From assembly GCA_038503065.1 (NCBI GenBank), contig JBCAMK010000018.1:558001-622000 (forward strand): 64,000 nt of DNA, written 5' to 3'. Numbering within the stretch: the stretch's first letter is position 1; each line of letters opens with the position of its first letter. Positions 26,349 through 37,600 of this stretch are shown in pieces. A model generated the notes under the pieces. The model saw nothing but the letters and a program-made list of their open reading frames with translations, did not search any database and was not told where the DNA came from. The position numbers were made by a program, and so were the translations under genes. The DNA comes from Paragyromitra xinjiangensis. Its lineage: Eukaryota > Ascomycota > Pezizomycetes > Pezizales > Discinaceae.

Positions 26349-26769
26349 ATGGCAGAAAAGGAAACAAGCTCGGTCGTCCTCGTCTCAAAAGACAACTTCC
26401 AGTTCGTGATGCGCAAGTCCGCCGTGCTGGTCTCGCCGGCTATCAAGAGCATGCTTGATAAGCGGAGTATGAAACTCCTGTTTACTGCTGGTTTCGTGGG
26501 CTGATGGGTTGTAGGTAACTTTGTTGAGGCTAGGGAGAATAAGATCTTTTTTCCGAATATGAGGTGGGTTCCTTCTGGTTGGTGGGGGGGGGGGGGGGTG
26601 AGTGGTGCTGATGTAGAGGGAGGGGGATAGTACGGTTATTTTGGAGACGGTTTGCGAGTATTTTTATTATAAGGAGAAGTATAGGGATGCGAAGGATGTG
26701 CCGGATATGGATGTTCCGCCGGAGTTGGCGTTGGAGTTGTTGATGATGGCGGATTTTTTGCATATCTAG
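26349..26769 (+). CDS. ELC1: Elongin C (Elc1) homologue
   Basis: Three small exons, 26349-26466, 26515-26563 and 26631-26769, giving 101 residues. This gene is easy to miss because no exon is longer than 139 nt. The protein reads SVVLVSKDNFQFVMRKSAVL, PAIKSMLDKRS, NFVEARENKIFFPNM, STVILETVCEYFYYKEKY, and ends PPELALELLMMADFLHI, which matches the BTB/POZ (Skp1-like) fold of elongin C from start to end, and its length is normal for the family. Elongin C links elongin A or VHL/SOCS-box proteins to cullins in ubiquitin ligases and takes part in removing stalled RNA polymerase II. Intron 2 holds a run of 15 G residues (26584-26598), unusual inside such a short intron. Confidence 0.95.
26584..26598 (+). 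repeat. G15 homopolymer in elongin C intron 2
   Basis: Fifteen uninterrupted G bases, with further G-runs on both sides, inside a 67-nt intron. The transcript could form a G-quadruplex. Confidence 0.9.
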
Positions 26770-28574
26770 TGGTGGGGGTTGGGGGATGGGGTGGTTGTGC
26801 CGGTTACGGGAATAGATGCTGTGGTATCTTATAAAATTTGATTTCTCTTGCGGGCTGGAGGTGGAGTGTAGATGGGAGTGTTTGGGTGATTGATATTCAT
26901 CGTGTTTTGAGATCTCGGGAACATTGGAGCTCTAATAAGGACTTGGCTTTTTTTAAAAAGAAGTATTTAGTAACGAGAGAACCTCGTCAGAGCACCTCCC
27001 GGTTTTCGGTGGTGTGGTGGTATCAATTGCGTATTCTTTACGGTCCTATCTGGTAAAAGCTTTAACCTGGTGATATCTTTTTCGTAACAGCGGATTTAGT
27101 GGGGATTTCGACCCTACTGAGGGGCATTTAGCAGATGGGTTTCTTATCTAAAGTAGTGCAGACAAATAATAGCGTAACCTACATGTATCAGAGATGAAAT
27201 AGTCCTAAGTAGGAAAATTGCCTTGTCCGCATAATACTGGTAATAATATTAGAGGAACTCCCGTTTTGAGATCTGAGAGCCTGCGAGGTAGAGAGGGGGG
27301 GAACTCCCACCAAGGTGAGCAGTCTAGCTAATTTCTGATACGCTTCCCTTCAATCCATCCATCATGCAAAAACAAACAAGCCAAGAACAAAAACAGACAA
27401 ACGAACAACGAGAACTTCAATAACTCCATCCCCTTGCCAACAGCCAGGGAAACAACGCTAAAGATAGTCTCGTCCTCTAAATCTTAAGGGTACAAATAAT
27501 GCCATAGCTGCGAACTCGAATCGTAGGTTGGTCGAAGGAAAATGTAGACCTTAAAGGTACCCCTGCAGGAAAATACTTATCCTCTTTCACTTAAGGCGCA
27601 CACGGACTTTAGATGCTATCCCACGGTTTAACTAGGCGGATGTAGTTTCCCACACCACTTGGGAGAGTCAGGTCCAGGCTGATTGTGTGGTAGCCACCTG
27701 TCATTTTAGTCTTGTTAAACCGACTAGTAGAGGAGGTAATGGAAACAATGAGGTCAGCGATGGGGAGTAAGAGGACGAGAGGAAAGGTATTTATACTCTA
27801 GGAACCTACGACTCCTTGGCGTTCGTGATCTGAGGGTTTGAGCTGCAGCAAATGGAAGGTGAGAGTGGAATGTAATCCTCTGACTGTTCGTCCGCGCATG
27901 TTTGGAGTTCGTCGTACCACAAAATATTGCTTTAATTCTAGAACGGGTAATTATCCAATACCTTGGCCCGGATTGACAAGCTATGGATGAGGTCTATTTA
28001 GGCCATCTATATTCTTATCTTTAACTACATGTACATGTATAAATCAGATGATATTTGAACCCTACCACTATGTCTATTTCTCATCCCCACCACTCACGAA
28101 CATCCGTATGCCCACTGACTTCCTAGCTTCATCGAGCTGATTTTTTGCACCATCTAAACTGTCACTTAGCTCCGATGCAGCAGTAAGCAGCGCGCCGAGG
28201 CATCGGAAAAGCGAGTGATACCCTATGATTCATACACCACATTACCGAAGGGCGCTAGATTAGCTCGTGGTTGGTAGTTTAGAATTAAGCGAAACATGTG
28301 AAATATAGTTCTCGATGCTTTGTGTAGATGGGATGGTCGCGATAGTTCTAGGATTAAGGGATTTAGATAAACGCAATTTAGGGTATGCGTGCAAATACTC
28401 GGCGAACATCCTCCGTGAAGATCATAGATTGTCACTCGCCCATTTAAAAATCTCAATTGACGCCGAGAGCTGAGGCTTTTGCCCCTATCCAAAAGGTATC
28501 TATAAAATACAAAACCGGAAGTGTCCATGTAATTCCACACACTTCCCAGGGCGAACTCTCCAAAACCCCACCCA
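26770..28574. other. Intergenic between convergent genes
   Basis: 3' flanks of elongin C (+) and Sen54 (-). TACATGTA occurs at 27180-27187 and as two overlapping copies at 28026-28039. No gene, tRNA or transposon recognised. Confidence 0.5.
28026..28039. repeat. Two overlapping TACATGTA palindromes
   Basis: The 14-mer TACATGTACATGTA contains two copies of the palindrome offset by 6 bases. Confidence 0.85.
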
Positions 28575-29873
28575 CTAGTTCCCCCGCCCTCTTCCACCAG
28601 CCGCAGCACCTCTCCCAGCTCCACCTCTCCCTCCACCCCTACCGCCTCTACCGCCCCTCTTCCCACCCCTCCCACTCCCTGGCTTCACCTTCCACATAAC
28701 CTCATCCGCAAACCCCACATCAGCAACCTTAATATAGCTCGTCACACCACTATCCACTACAGCAAGAATCACATTCCTCCACCCTTCCTTCAACCTCATA
28801 AACTGGCTCTTCTCCTTCACGCTCTCATCCACAGGCACACCATCGAACAGCCCCGATAGCTCTTGCAACGTCGGAATATTCGTTTCTCGAGCTGACACCA
28901 CCGCAACCCGGAAGTCTGGCGGTGGAGGATCCGACTTTTTGAAGTGCGGTTGTGGCTTCCAGATGTGATAAGTTATACGGAACGGAGAGGTCGAAGACGA
29001 CGGATTAAGTGGATATGAGGCAGAATGGGGTGGGTGGTGAGAGGGGATGAGGGAGAGGCGTTGGTAGATAGCAGGGTAGGAACGGTATGTACTAGAGGTG
29101 ATCAACGGGCCTGACGGTGGGGGTGAAGGCGTGAGGAGAGATGCGAGCCGGGATGCAATGGTTGTGAAGATGCCAATTGCGCCAGCAGGGGCAGTAGGAG
29201 GGAGAACTGTCGGTGTTGGTGTAGCTGTGGTTGGGTTTTCGTCGAAGAATGTTGGTGCACGCTGAATGATGTATCCTGCACGCTTGAGATACGCATACAC
29301 TTGGTACCTTTCCAGTCCACCGCAGCCCTCGAGGCAGCTTGCATATACCCCTTGTAAGCTCATTGGGATCCCTTCCTCCCACCAGCACTCTAGGTTACCA
29401 CGCTCAACAAGATAGATCGTTTCCTCGGGTAACAGCCATAGCACGCCTTTCTTGTCTGCTTTACCGACGGTTTTGAAGTGGGGTCCTCGTGCGATGCGGA
29501 CTTCGGACATTACTGAGGTGGGCCGCCAGGTGGCTTCAACGTGAACTTTCTTGGAGTGCTTTCGCTCGCCGAGGAGTGCATCGTGCATAGCTTGGCGTGA
29601 GTCGGCGAGGACTGTGTCCTGGAGATTGGTGCCGTCTGGCTCAAAGTCCTTTTCACCACGACGGGGAAGGGAAGCATGGTCAGTTCTGGAGGGGTTAGTA
29701 TTGAAGAGCTCAATGCCAGGTATTGGTAGATCTTTTGGAGGGGGCTGGGAAGTGTGCTACTTTTTGAACATGTTTAGGAACCGGAAATCTTGGGTTTCGT
29801 CAGAGAGGTCAGCATCTTGTGGGTTGTTGCGCGCCATATGCAGGTTATCTGCCTCCGCTTCTGGCTCAGCCAT
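28575..29873 (-). CDS. SEN54: tRNA-splicing endonuclease subunit Sen54
   Basis: Two exons, 29873-29761 and 29685-28575, giving 407 residues. A TAG right after the first exon would truncate the protein at codon 39, but it lies inside a 75-nt intron with donor GTAGCA, a perfect TACTAAC branch site and CCAG acceptor; splicing gives NMFKKTDHASLPRRGEKDFE, and RGEKDFEPDGT is characteristic of the family. The Sen54 N-terminal domain follows: GPHFKTVGKADKKGVLWLLP, EETIYLVERGNLECWW, LERYQVYAYLKRAGY. The C-terminal domain includes FRVAVVSARETNIPTLQEL and ends in VILAVVDSGVTSYIKVADV. Sen54 is a structural subunit of the nuclear or mitochondrial-surface complex that cuts introns from pre-tRNAs. The tail is an RGG-rich stretch (about 35 residues), which is unusual and could add RNA binding. 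Confidence 0.93.
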
Positions 29874-30373
29874 TGCCTTTATGTATTTGATATTTATTCT
29901 GTTCCTCGAATGGGTGGGGGCGATGGAGTGTGGTTGGGTGGTTGATCTCCCCTGTGATGATGATGGCGATGTGGGGAGAAGCGATAAAGTTTACTGACTG
30001 GGATGGTTAGGCTATTCTCTACCACAACCCCGCCAAACCCTAACCCTGGGATGATTGTCTCATCGCCTAACCCCTTTTTACCCAGTAATTAATACGCATG
30101 GCGTTGGCCCGTGCGTTCCCTGGTTTTCCTTCGTTGGAGTCGGGCGCCGGATGGTTATCGTTGGCCCTTCATTTCCCTGTTTTACATCAATCAGCTCCAG
30201 CCTTTCTATTGCCTTCTCTCCCTTTTGTTTTTTCACAACACTCATAATACTGTAAACACACTCGCTTCCGCCCTGTTCCTGCTTCTTCCTGCATAACAGT
30301 CATTCGTTTCTTCACATATACTATCGCTAGAGCAGATACCAACATCCAGCTCAATTAGCCTCTCGTTCTCGCT
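29874..30373. other. Divergent promoter interval
   Basis: 500 bases separating the divergent Sen54 (-) and GH72 (+) start codons. Pyrimidine-rich before 30374. No gene seen. Confidence 0.55.
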
Positions 30374-32053
30374 ATGAAGTCTCTTGTTCTCGTCAGTACC
30401 CATCTCCACTGAATCGCGTCCCTGAGCTAACAAATCACGTTAGTCCACGCTTGCAACGCTGTTTTCCGCCCACCTCGCCGCAGCTGTTCAGCCGCTTATC
30501 GTCGAGGGGAATGATTTCGTCAACTCGGTCACAAAGGACCGTTTCGTGATGGTGGGAGTAGCATATCAGCCAGCTGGAGGTGCAATCCCACAGTTTTTAG
30601 ATGAAGGGTGTGGTGGTTTCAAGTTTGGGGATTAACAAAATTGGGTTGGTGTCCAGCTAGTGGTTATGATCCGAATTCGGGTTCTGATCCTTTGAGTGAC
30701 GCGAATGTTTGTCTTCGAGGTTTGTACCCGCTTTTGGTGTTGCAGATCGACAGGGAGTGTGTTAATGTGGGGTACAGATGCTGCCGTCATGCAGAAACTC
30801 GGTATTAATACTATTCGTGTTTATACCATCAATCCCGCAGTCAACCACGACGAGTGTGTTTCCATCTTCAACGCTGTTGGTATTTACATGTAAGTATTTC
30901 TTCTGCCTACTCTACCTTCAGCTATTCCTAACACTCCATTAGTGCTCTTGATGTCAACTCTCCTCTTAGTGGGGAGTCCCTCAACCGCTACGACCCTGGG
31001 TCATCCTACACAGAAGGCTACCTCAGCCGCGTCTTCTCTGTAGTCGATGCTTTCAAAGGCTACCCTAATGTCCTTGGCTTTTTTGCTGGAAACGAAGTCG
31101 TCAACGATGTCAGATCCGCTGGCGTGGTTCCACCTTACATTCGTGCTGTCCAGCGTGATCTGAAACAGTACATCGCCAAAAACGCAGACCGTGTCATCCC
31201 CGTCGGATACTCTGCTGCTGATGAAGATAATCGTCGTCCCATGTGGGCCTACCTCACTTGCGGAACTGACGCCGAATCTCGTGCAGATTTCTACGGTCTG
31301 AACAGCTACGAATGGTGTGGTGACTCAACCTGGGAAACCTCCGGTTACCAAGGGTTGGTAGACACCTTCTCTAATAGCTCTGTACCACTTTTCTTCTCCG
31401 AGTTCGGTTGCAACAAGATCAAACCGCGTCCTTTCACCGAGATCCCCGAGATCTACGGTCCCCGCATGATTGAAAATTGGTCTGGTGGTCTCGTCTACGA
31501 ATACAGTGAGGAGCCATCTCAGTATGGTCTCGTTGACATCGCCAGCAATGGTGACGCCAGCCTCCTGAAGGATTTTGATAACCTCCAAAGCCAATACAAC
31601 AAGATTAACATCACTCTTATCACCACGCGCTCCGATACCCCCGAGACCACGGCTCATCCTAGTTGCAACAGCACGTACATCCTTCTCTCGCACAGTGCAC
31701 AATTCAACACATCCATGTCTCTCCCCGATTGCCCTGCCCTAGATCTCATCGCCAACGGCGTCGGCAACAAGAACGTCGGCAAGCTCGTCAATGTCACGAC
31801 CCTCCAGTCCCCGCATAAGGTGTTTACATCCGGTGGTGCCCAAATCTCAGACTTGGCGATTGTGCCACTCCCAGCAGACAAAAGCAACACACCGAATGGG
31901 GAGAATACTTCCTCAACTGTAACAACCACCGACGTCCACACAGCTAACGCTACGAAGGCAAACGATGACAAAGGCAATGCAGGAAGGTTCAGGATGAGCT
32001 TGAGTGCGGTTGTGGTGGCGGGGGCTGTGTTTATGTTTTCTGCCATGATCTAG
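30374..32053 (+). CDS. GH72 1,3-beta-glucanosyltransferase (Gel/Gas family), GPI-anchored type
   Basis: Five exons: 30374-30391, 30444-30579, 30657-30719, 30778-30889 and 30943-32053, giving 479 residues. The first exon has only 18 nt and begins the signal peptide (MKSLVLSTLATLFSAHLAAA). The mature start QPLIVEGNDFVNSVTKDRF and VGVAYQPAG match GH72. Catalytic residues are the acid/base Glu in FFAGNEVVND and the nucleophile Glu in FFSEFGCN. The enzyme cuts and re-joins beta-1,3-glucan chains in the cell wall. The C-terminus is Ser/Thr-rich and ends in a hydrophobic tail (SLSAVVVAGAVFMFSAMI), consistent with GPI attachment. No cysteine-rich CBM43/X8 box is seen, so this is the short GH72- class. 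Exon 4 ends at a TACATGTA copy that spans the splice donor. Confidence 0.95.
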
Positions 32054-34622
32054 TTTCGCGCTGCTTTTACTTTGTTTTTTCGTATTTGTTTTTTAGGAGC
32101 GGATATCGATGCGTGGTTTTTATTTTTAGCTGGCGGTCTATGCTTTGGCGACTTTTTTTTGCTCTTTAAATGGATGGTTATGATGATGAAAGACGTTGAT
32201 TGTGGAGAAATGAAAAGGGTTGATACCGCATTATGATGATTCATATCTTTATCCTTTCGGTCGTTAGTGCTGCCCGTGTGGTATCGTAGGGGTTCCTCTT
32301 TTGCTTGATGTAAAGGAGGGAAAGGGCAGTGTGTTCCATCTAAGAAAGGTTGAATGGAATCTTCGAATCTTGGATGCTTTATTAAGACATTGCCGTATAG
32401 CATTAAACCTCAGCAATACAAGCTGAACTCGAAGTTACTGCCGTTCCCGTCCCTATCCTTAGAGAAAAGGTTTTGTAGGACGCTCCTCAGGATATATTCG
32501 CGGTTAGAGTTAGTCATGGAGTATCACTCGGAGATGAGAGTCATGGTATGTCACTCGTAAGCGCTCAGATAGCGGGTTGATTTTATACGTTCGCTTCGTT
32601 GCATTTTGGGATTTCAAGAGGACAGGGTAGCAGAGCATATTACTAGCGAATAGGACGGGCTCACAGGATATTTTCGGAGGACCACAACGTGCTTGCCCCT
32701 TGTCCCTATGATCGCCTGATTATGGGCATGTGCCTGAAGAGGGCGCCCAATAGCCACACCACAACGTATGTCCTATCAGCTTAGAAATGGTATCCTTTGG
32801 CTTTAGTATGATGCGTTATCAACTCTTTATCGCGCCTTTTAGTGGCAAGTCTGGTGTTGTCATTTTGTGGCCAAGATGCTGTGCTTTAAGATGGCGGGCC
32901 TGACGCTAAGGTGCTGAGGTTGCTAAAGAGGCCAAAGCTTCTCCAATCGAATACGGAATCTCGTTCCGGCTTGGGGGTTCGGAGTCGAGCGGATTGCATC
33001 TGCGTGTGCAGGCGAGAATAAAAGTATCGCCGTAGTCTTATTTTACGGGAACCTGTCTGTAGGATGTCATCGCCGTTGGGGGGTTTGTGGTTACTATGTT
33101 TGCGATTTTTTACCCGCTAAAGTTGAGTGGAACTACATGTATGTATTTGATGATTTTGGCCTTCCTTTGGGGGAGAAGGAAACCCTGATCTATACTCTAG
33201 AGCCTGCTTCTTTGGTGGGATGTTGCTCGAAAGAGCTTGTAAGGTTGCTAGGTCGACTGAAGGTGTTGGGACATACAGGGATGTTTTCAATCTGTGTTTC
33301 ACTGTTCATATGTCCCACTACCAACTTTTATCATGACCCCAGACGAGCTGACATGGGGTTCCTGCATAAGCGAGACTTGGCATATTTTAATGCTAAAGCT
33401 TACTCTACCTCCTCTCCTCTATCTGGTGATATCCCTGTATCACGGCACACTTGTCATCTATACATTTTTCTGAGGGGAGTATTGGGGAAATTATCTCTAG
33501 GCAGTTTGCAATCCGGCCTGGACCTGCATGCTATGCCTATGTCGAATCGGTTCAGGAGCACGATCGCTAAGGTGGGGTGGAGAAAATGGATAGAAACGGA
33601 GGGTAAGGGCTTGGTCTCGATCTAGAGATGAATGTCTGCTTAACGAATCTCGTGTATAGTAATTTATGGAAAGGTTCACAAAGAATAAGATGGATTGCGG
33701 AGCAGAGGGTATCTAGAACTCACGTGGAAAGGGATTGGAAAGGTATGGCCATAGTATTATGATTGTGATAGGTACGTATTGTGGTGCTAGAGATCGTGGC
33801 GCAGCCGTGATTGTGATGTTGAGCATCGCAGCATTCATGTTGGCTGACGGTGAAGAAAGCTGATAGATATGCTATTACCAAGGTGATCTGAACCGTTGCT
33901 GTACTACATGCAATTGATACAACCGTCACCGCGGGATTGACTGCATAAGGGAGCCCGTGCTCTGCCAACCATTATTCAGTAATATCACTTCCGAGCGGAA
34001 TGCAGACGCCACACCATTAGGATAGGGCCACCTGCCCATAGCATGATTGGAGAACCAGAGATGCGTGTTCCTTACTGGTTAAGGATCAGGCAGGAAACGG
34101 CTCTCCGCTTTCCAAGGTCAACAATCAGATTTTCAGCCATTGTGTGAGAACCCACTTCTCGTGCACCGAGGAATCACTCACAAACACACTGGGTTTGGCA
34201 TAGCAATCTTCTACGAAGGAAATATTGGTCTGAGTTGGCTGCTAGTATCTAGGTAAGCCCCTTGTATTTTATAATTGGTATAATTCTTGCCAAGCAGTTT
34301 TTTCATCGTGCTATCTGTTGTCTAACTCAAATTTAGATCTTCAAAAAAGTAATCTCAGCACCGCGGAATCGTCGATTGTTTTTGTGGTGTGAAACCTGTC
34401 ATACGGGGGTATCTTGTTCGAGGTAGTTGGATGGTTAGCTCTTCGAGAGAAACTGTAGATACTAACGGTGAGGTAGGAAAATTACATGTCAGTTTTCGAG
34501 AATCTGGAACCGAACTCTTCATTGCCGAAGAAACCCAAGTATCATAGAGGTATCTATACACTTTGCTATCTTTTTGCTTTGTCTTTCAATCGCTGAATAA
34601 TAGATGAGTAGGGTTTGGAAGG
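32054..34622. other. Gene-poor region, no gene recognised
   Basis: Only short frames without domains (for example 33137-33625 +, 162 codons, no recognisable similarity). TACATGTA at 33134-33141. The end should hold the promoter of the ankyrin gene. Confidence 0.45.
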
Positions 34623-37600
34623 ATGGGGTCGTCACCCTTAATATGCTCGATAGGGCCATCAAGTTATCAACGCTGTGTCACGTCTAAAAGCCGTTCACAC
34701 AAGAAACTCCAAGTCGCAATTCTCATTCTTTCAATAGCCGGGTGCGCCAATGCTGATGGGTGGGGCGACTTCGCTAACAACCTCGGAACTGGGTTGGCTC
34801 CCTTGCTCATGTTGTTTGGTGGAAGAGTAACCACGCAGTATCTAAGCGAGTCCTCGAGCTGGATTGATAGCCTGATCTTTGCTCTTGCACCTCTGGGTAT
34901 CATCACAGCGGTGGTAGCTGCCATTCGGGTCGGGGGCAGTCCAATACTTCGGTCGTTTATTGGGAGGGCGAAGGAAAGCCGCGGTGAAGTGGAAGTTGCT
35001 TTAATGCCATCTACTTCGTCAGACGTCTGCGAATTGTGGAATGGCGAAGATGTCGTTAGAGCTCTTGGATCGCCAGTCCTTCTGCAGTTGGTCTATGTAG
35101 AATCAGACGGCCCATTCGTTGGAGACCCGAAAGCTGGTATCTACACATTCCACGAAGCGGTTGATAATGGTCTTTACAAAAAGGAAAGTCAGACAGGCAA
35201 CGAAAAGGGCAGTGATACGAATAGTGTTACGGATGCAATTGCGGATACGAGCTTAGATCCAGAAGTTGAAGCCCTTTGGACTCGTCAGAATCCCCCGAAT
35301 CTTTCGTTGAATTTCAACACTAGACCTCTAGATAAACGTTTTTCGATGGCTTTTGCTCTGCTTGGGATTTTTCTACAAGCTGGCGTCCTGGTATTTGCAG
35401 CGATGGTTCAATATATACTACGGTGGTCGAAAAACGGTCAACCAATCGCGGCCTATGCCTTTCCTGTCGTCCTAGCTGGAACTCTTAGTCTTGCTGTTGG
35501 CATATTCCTGTGCGCGCAAGCTATCGAAACTAGCACTGACGAAATTACTTGGATACCGACCAACTCGAAAGATCGAAAGACTGTTGTCTGGCTTCAGCAA
35601 GGAGGGCAAACCATCAGCGATCGACTCTTTGGATCATTTGCGGGAAAGTCCCTCGACAGCAAGGTCAGAACATCACGGAGGTCAAGAGAAACAAGAAGCA
35701 GATCTACTTTGGTTACTGTTGCCGCTATCGCCTCCTTTATCGGTTTCGTCGCTCAATTTATCGGCTTACGGGCGACGCATTCGTCAGTTATTATGACACA
35801 ACTAGGTGTTGTTTTTGTTATGACAACTCTCCGGTCCTGCACTCGTGTAAAACGCGGAAATCTCAATGAAATCTTAGATCCTGATCTGGTGAATGGTTAT
35901 GAATTGGATTGGCTTGCAAAAGACCTCAACAGGTGTAGAAGCTGGGAGGTTGTTACTGGATTCGATACGCCGGACTATTCAATTGAGGTCGACGAAATTG
36001 ACAATCCACCTTCTGGAACCCTATCAGATAACCCAACGATGGCAGTCATGAAGACTCGTGCGCGCCTCGCTAGAATTTCAAGAGATTGGAATCTAGAAGG
36101 CCGTACTAAGGTTAAGGACCTGCAGAGCGCCATCGAGGCAACTATGAATCGAGTCTATGCTGAGATGATCGTAAAGGATCCTTGGAAGAACGCAAGTACT
36201 TTTACATGGGGTTTGCGAGTGAGAGCACTTTTCGGAGATTGCGTAGAATCTTCAGAGCCGTGTGAGATCAGTCTCACCCTCAATAGAGAGATGGATAAAG
36301 ACAATTGGAAGGCCTGGAAAGCCGATGAGAGCGAGTTAGAGGGTGTTTTGTGTCTTTGGGTTTCCTGCCTTACGGAGGCCAAGAGAAAACAGGCAAAGTT
36401 ATTCATTGACGGGCCCTTAACGCGATTGAAGAATGTTCGACTACTGGGGCCGGCAACCGACGAGACAAGGGTGGACTACAAACTGTGGATGCATCGTGGG
36501 ACCACGCCTGAGGATATTAAGTATCTGGGTCACGGTATGCCAACGGAAGCTGAAGCGGCTCGGTATTTTGGATGGACAGGAAAGCAAGATGGAGGTAACG
36601 ATCAGGTTGAGTCTTCTGCGTCGACATGCTATCTGGGGATCAATGCCGATAATAGCCTGGAAACATTATGTGCTCAAGAGGTATATGCGTGGTTTTTGTT
36701 CCAGTTGGCAAAAATTGCAAAGGAAGTTGGTGGAAGTACGACGTATCACAAGAATGACTCTGCTTTAGAGAGGCCTGCTATATCCCAAGACCGAAGCGAT
36801 GACTGGGGGAAGTTTCTTCTCGTCAACTCAAATCTAGCCTCAATTGCGGAAATATATAGCAGATCTAATCTTGGGACAATTGAAGAAGCATATTTTTGCA
36901 TCATCCCAGCCTTCCGAGCCGCGAAAACCCTCCCGCATCTCCACGAAACCTACAACAAAGCTAGAGAGACGTCGAGGAAGTTGGAAAAGGAAGGCCTTTG
37001 GGCGAAAGCTGCTGAAGTAAACTGGTGGCTTTGTGACAGCTCGAGAAAGACTGGTGTCAGCCGGAGAGATATTATATACGTCGATGCGTATATCGAGAGC
37101 CAGTTGCGAAGATTGACTCGCAAAATTGTTATGGAAGCTACAAAGGGCGAGTGCAATGATGCCCTTCAACCTCTTTGGGATTTGGCCGACTTAGTATGTC
37201 AAAGGATTTCAAGCCCATCTGCAAGTAAAGCAATCGGCCTAAAGGACTTGTATATTGCTTGCACAGCGACCAAACCCGGAGCAGATCACACCATGGCGTT
37301 CAATCGTGCATTTGATGCTGCACTAGGTTTGGACATCAGGATGGCGTGTACGGTGGAGATAGTTATGAGTCTTGCTCGACTTGCTCTTCAAAATCGGTTT
37401 TTTCGTGAAGCAGAGATTCTTGCGAGATTTGTACGAATTGATACGGGCGACAACAAATCCGAGGCTAGAAAATTAATTTTGGCTATACGCCGAAACAGTG
37501 GGCAATTCTTGCTCAACGATAAAGTCGAAAAATACCTTTCAGACCCAGAATCGCGACGATCCGCTGCTCGAATTGATGTGCATGCTCAAATAAGTACGCA

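Noticed and set aside
29757..29760. In-frame TAG after 38 codons of Sen54, suggesting a pseudogene
   Set aside because: It is the first codon of a 75-nt intron with a perfect TACTAAC branch site; splicing restores the conserved RGEKDFEPDGT motif.
33137..33625. 162-codon plus-strand frame in the 32-34.6 kb gap
   Set aside because: No domain, no supporting splice signals, and an AT-rich context; could be chance.
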